A program made the position numbers and the translations under genes. From CAMLHU01 sp049680185 (GTDB lineage Bacteria; Gemmatimonadota; Gemmatimonadetes; Gemmatimonadales; GWC2-71-9): a stretch of DNA of 23,681 bases. Numbering within the stretch: position 1 is the first letter of the stretch; each line of letters starts with the position of its first letter. Below the pieces are notes generated by a model, which worked only from the letters and a program-made list of their open reading frames with translations, had not been told where the DNA came from and did no database searches. Below, piece by piece: positions 20,963 through 23,681 of this stretch. Where the stretch lies: positions 1 through 23,681 of the forward strand of contig JBAUHI010000004.1 in assembly GCA_049680185.1 (NCBI GenBank), given 5' to 3'.

Positions 20963-20964
20963 CG

Positions 20965-22011
20965 CTAGATCAGTCCCCCCCGCCTCAGCCTCCCGATCTG
21001 ATCGTGCCGTTCCTCGTGCACCTTGAGCACTTCGGTGGGTGACACCGTCGCGACCCCCGACTTGGCGACCTCGATCCCGGCGGCGGAGTTGCCGAGGTGC
21101 GCCGCTTCGAGCACCCCGGCGCCAGCGGCAAGTGCGGTCCCCACCCAGGCGGTGACGGTGTCGCCAGCGCCGGAGACGTCGTAGACGTCGCGCGCCAGGC
21201 TGGGGATGTGGGTGGTCTTCCGGTCGCGGGTCATCAGGATCATCCCGTCGGCGCCGAGTGTGAGGAGGAGGTTGTCCACCTTGAGGCGCTCGAGGGCGGC
21301 GGAAAGGGCGTCGGGGTGCGCCATATCCATCGTGGCGCCGACCGCCTGCTCCAGCTCGCGCCGGTTGGGCTTGAAGACCGTGGCGCCGGCATACTCGAAG
21401 AACTGCCGGAACTTGGGGTCCACCACGATCGGCACCCCACGCTTTCGGCCCGCTTCCATCGCCGCATAGATAACGGCCGGTGCCAGCGCTCCCTTGTTGT
21501 AGTCCTCCAGGAGCAGCGCGTCGGCATCGGACATCGCCTCCTGCACCAGCGCCACCAGCCGCTCGAGCTCGGACCCGGTCAAGAGCGTGTCGACCTCTTC
21601 GTCGATCCGAACCACCTGCTGACCGCGAGCGATGACCCTGGTCTTGGAAGTGGTGGGGCGAGCGGCAACGGCCAGCAGCCAGCGATCATCGAGCCGCTGG
21701 GTGGCCATCTCCTGCCGGAGCATCCTGCCTTCCTGGTCGTCTCCCACGACGCCTACCAGTCGGCACTGTGCGCCGATGGCGCTCACATTGGCGGCCACAT
21801 TGGCGGCGCCACCCAGCGCGGCGCGGTGCTCGTGCACGGTCACCACCGGCACGGGGGCCTCGGGAGAGAGGCGCTCGGTGTCGCCGATCAGGTACCGATC
21901 GAGCATCACGTCTCCCACTACCACGATGCGGGAGTGCCCCATCTTTTCCAAGAGCTTGGTGATGCGCTCGCGGTTGAGCGGCGCGTGGGGCGGAACGGGA
22001 GTGTTGCTCAC
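20965..22011 (-). CDS. hldA: D-glycero-beta-D-manno-heptose-7-phosphate kinase (PfkB family, HldE domain-I type)
   Basis: Cytoplasmic sugar kinase of 348 aa that phosphorylates heptose-7-phosphate at O-1 on the way to ADP-heptose. Motifs: VVGDVMLDRYLIGDTERLSPEAPVPVV (starting about 31), GGAANVAANVSAIGA (about 67-81), DDRWLLAVAARPTTSKTRVIARGQQVVRIDEE, and the PfkB C-terminal DVSGAGDTVTAW with catalytic Asp about 284. Only the kinase domain is present; the nucleotidyltransferase domain of bifunctional HldE is not fused and not seen in the window. The ATG overlaps the wzi stop as ATGA (22008-22011), so both are on one transcript. Its place in a capsule locus suggests heptose in the glycan or LPS core, an inference. 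Confidence 0.88.
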   Translation of the reverse strand: MSNTPVPPHAPLNRERITKLLEKMGHSRIVVVGDVMLDRYLIGDTERLSPEAPVPVVTVHEHRAALGGAANVAANVSAIGAQCRLVGVVGDDQEGRMLRQEMATQRLDDRWLLAVAARPTTSKTRVIARGQQVVRIDEEVDTLLTGSELERLVALVQEAMSDADALLLEDYNKGALAPAVIYAAMEAGRKRGVPIVVDPKFRQFFEYAGATVFKPNRRELEQAVGATMDMAHPDALSAALERLKVDNLLLTLGADGMILMTRDRKTTHIPSLARDVYDVSGAGDTVTAWVGTALAAGAGVLEAAHLGNSAAGIEVAKSGVATVSPTEVLKVHEERHDQIGRLRRGGLI

Positions 22012-23501
22012 TGGATGCTGCCTCCGCGGGAGAGGCCGAGGGTAAAGAGGAAGCGGCCTTCGAATCGGGTGTGACTCCGACCGGCGACATTATCGGCGTC
22101 GGTGACGTGGTTGAATCCGAGATCGGCTGACAGCTGGACCGGGCCGCTTGCGCCCGACACCTGGACCGCGGCGCGAAGGGTCCGGGCCACGGTACCGCTC
22201 AGGACCTGGGGTAAGGTGGCGAGGACGCTGTCGGAGGGCCAGCTATCGGTGATCCGGGCGGCACCCTGACGCAGGTAGGTGACTTCCGGCGTCAGCAACC
22301 ACCGGGCGCCGACAGGTATGGTCACGAATGCGCTCAGTTGCTCATTGTCTGGAAACTCTCGACCCAATCCGACACCAGCGTCGGCAAAATTTTCCCAAGG
22401 ACTGATCGTGTGAAAGGCGAGGGTGGAAGCCTGGGTGTAGAGGGCGCGCCACGAGAGAGTACGACCGAGCGGACCGAAGGCGGCCACCGTGAAGGCATAG
22501 CGGTTGGGGACGTGGCCGCCGGGGATCGACTGGTAGCTGATGTCGTCGATGGCCAGCTGGCCTTGCAGCGTCACTCGGTGCCCCGCGCGCCAGCTCACGT
22601 CGCTCCCCACCATCAGGTTGCCGTTGGCGCTCAGTCCGTACTGATCGCTGAGAATGAGCAGTGAGAGTGGATTGCGGACCCGCCCGGCAAAGGACTGGTC
22701 AGGGCCGCCGAGGATGTAGGTCTCCCAGAGGGCGACGGAGAGACGGAGGGACGGTCGGACGGATAATCGGTGGGCGAACCAGTAGCGATGGACGGGAGTT
22801 CCGGTGCTGTCGCGTTCGTCAAGGAGGTCGGCAGCTTGGGCAGTGAGCTTGATCTTGTCGGTGCCGAGCTCGAGGCCGATCTCGGGGCGGGGGTAGCCCC
22901 AAGAGCTCAAGGGGATGCCATAGACCCCCTGGGGGCCCCAGTTCTGGTCCATCTGGCCGTAATAGAGGCGGGCCCATTTCCATTGGCCGCTCAGGTACGC
23001 TTCGGTCATCCGGCCGGAGAAGATCAGGTCGTGACGGCCGGGCCAATCGGGGTCGTTGGGGAGGCGGGGGTCGGCGGTGGGGCGGGATACGGCGATGATG
23101 TTCCCGAACTTGGCCGTGAGCCCCAGCGACACATACGGCATCACGCCATTCGGCCCTGAGGGCTGGAGCGCATCGCGGCGCGCAGACGTGTACGCCTCTG
23201 CGCCCACGTGCCCCTCGGCCCGCCACCACGCTTCGGTGGTGTCTTCTGCCCATGCAGTCCGAAGCTCGCCAATGATCTCCCTGGATTCGGCGCCTGCGGT
23301 GTCTGCTGCCGCCAACACCCGTTCTGCATCGGCTCGGCGGAATGGCCGGATCATTGGGGAGGGATCGGCCACGTCCCCGCGGGTGATCAGGTGCTCCAGG
23401 ATAGGGAGCCGGGGGTCGTCCAAGGGGACGTACGCCGATGCCTGGGCGGTGAGAGTCACCGGAAATAGGAGCAGTAGTCCGGCGAGGAAGCGGAGGCGCA
23501 T
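22008..23501 (-). CDS. wzi: Wzi-family outer-membrane capsule assembly protein
   Basis: Outer-membrane beta-barrel protein of 497 aa expected to help attach exported capsule to the cell surface. Signal peptide at about 1-20 (MRLRFLAGLLLLFPVTLTAQA, cut after AQA). A helical N-terminal part follows (LPILEHLITRGDV, PSPMIRPFRRADAERVL), typical of the family. The barrel starts near 120, with alternating aromatic/polar strands such as KWARLYYGQMDQNWGPQG, LELGTDKIKLTAQAADL and SWRALYTQASTLAFH, and ends with FLFTLGLSRGGSIQ. No Shine-Dalgarno precedes ATG 23501; the upstream word CCTCCCCTA is shared with the SLBB gene. Overlap with hldA makes a two-gene operon. Confidence 0.88.
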   Translation of the reverse strand: MRLRFLAGLLLLFPVTLTAQASAYVPLDDPRLPILEHLITRGDVADPSPMIRPFRRADAERVLAAADTAGAESREIIGELRTAWAEDTTEAWWRAEGHVGAEAYTSARRDALQPSGPNGVMPYVSLGLTAKFGNIIAVSRPTADPRLPNDPDWPGRHDLIFSGRMTEAYLSGQWKWARLYYGQMDQNWGPQGVYGIPLSSWGYPRPEIGLELGTDKIKLTAQAADLLDERDSTGTPVHRYWFAHRLSVRPSLRLSVALWETYILGGPDQSFAGRVRNPLSLLILSDQYGLSANGNLMVGSDVSWRAGHRVTLQGQLAIDDISYQSIPGGHVPNRYAFTVAAFGPLGRTLSWRALYTQASTLAFHTISPWENFADAGVGLGREFPDNEQLSAFVTIPVGARWLLTPEVTYLRQGAARITDSWPSDSVLATLPQVLSGTVARTLRAAVQVSGASGPVQLSADLGFNHVTDADNVAGRSHTRFEGRFLFTLGLSRGGSIQ

Positions 23502-23527
23502 TGGAGAAAGTTAGGGGAGGCGGAATA

Positions 23528-23577
23528 GGTGCGTAAGGCGGGTGGGCGCGTAGGCGGGTGAGGCGCCTTCAGGCGCC
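23528..23577 (+). repeat. Nonamer tandem repeat (family B), about 5-6 units
   Basis: GGTGCGTAA, GGCGGGTGG, GGCGCGTAG, GGCGGGTGA, GGCGCCTTC and AGGCGCC, with 8-9-base steps. Intergenic, upstream of wzi; opposite orientation to the copy at 45-80. Confidence 0.6.
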
Positions 23578-23634
23578 GGGGGATGAGGCGGGTATCGGGG
23601 CATACCACTGGCGTCCGCTCGGTTTTGAGAAGAT

Positions 23635-23664
23635 CCCTCGGTCGCTTCGCTCCCTCGGGATAAC
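23635..23664. repeat. REP-like palindromic repeat, copy 3
   Basis: CCCTCGGTCGC, TTCG, then CTCCCTCGGGATAAC: a longer version of the 1-24 core. It is followed at once by the hairpin AACACC-GTGT-GGTGTT (23662-23677). Confidence 0.5.
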
Positions 23665-23681
23665 ACCGTGTGGTGTTGGGA

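Larger units (their letters stand above)
20582..20964. other. Non-coding gap of 383 bases filled with repeats
   Basis: Contains an AT-richer spot (20600-20632) that probably holds the mazEF promoter, octamer units (20643-20666), a REP-like palindrome (20750-20767), forward nonamer units (20818-20884) and degenerate inverted units (20909-20962) that run up to the hldA stop. Open frames across it are repeat-encoded and not credible genes. Confidence 0.6.

Overview
The window is a high-GC bacterial capsule / surface-polysaccharide locus of about 23.7 kb. Gemmatimonadota is the most likely source. The reasons are the GC level, GTG starts, genes without Shine-Dalgarno sites, and an SLBB export protein with an N-terminal domain I associate with that phylum. 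This placement is an inference, because there is no rRNA or marker gene here.

Left block, + strand (173-3718): three overlapping or closely spaced genes for a UDP-GlcNAc 6-dehydrogenase, a WlbA/WbpB-type 3-dehydrogenase and a non-hydrolysing UDP-HexNAc 2-epimerase. These are steps of UDP-ManNAc3NAcA-type diacetamido-uronic acid synthesis. The aminotransferase and N-acetyltransferase steps are not in the window.

Middle block, + strand (3719-9789): a visibly lower-GC segment with an exported protein of unknown function, a Wzx flippase, a Wzy-type polymerase and a Wzz chain-length regulator. Two small ORFs are joined to wzx and wzy by 4-base stop/start overlaps. A GT4 and a GT2 glycosyltransferase follow (9833-12465) at higher GC, with a 50-codon possible gene remnant between them.

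Second + block (12478-16412): a candidate promoter with two inverted repeats, then a PglC-like phosphoglycosyl transferase, an aldo/keto reductase and, after a strong hairpin, an E1-alpha/E1-beta pair of thiamine-diphosphate enzymes with no E2/E3. The E1 pair may add a two-carbon branch to a keto sugar. The block ends in a 12-bp-stem convergent terminator.

Right block, mainly - strand: a six-SLBB export protein (16574-19057), then a small island (19145-20581) with tRNA-Ile2/Met(CAU), a four-helix bundle gene, tRNA-Val(CAC) and a MazEF-type toxin-antitoxin pair. The island is laced with arrays of an 8-bp repeat (RCGCAGRG) that abut the tRNA 3' ends and gene stop codons. A wzi-hldA(rfaE1) operon (20965-23501) completes the block. 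A 9-bp repeat family and a REP-like palindrome occur at both window edges and near 20.75-20.9 kb.

Together the genes can make a diacetamido-uronic-acid-containing repeat unit, load it on undecaprenyl phosphate (PGT), extend it (GT4, GT2), flip and polymerise it (Wzx, Wzy, Wzz), and export and anchor it (SLBB protein, Wzi). No BY-kinase (Wzc) or Wza-type lipoprotein is visible.
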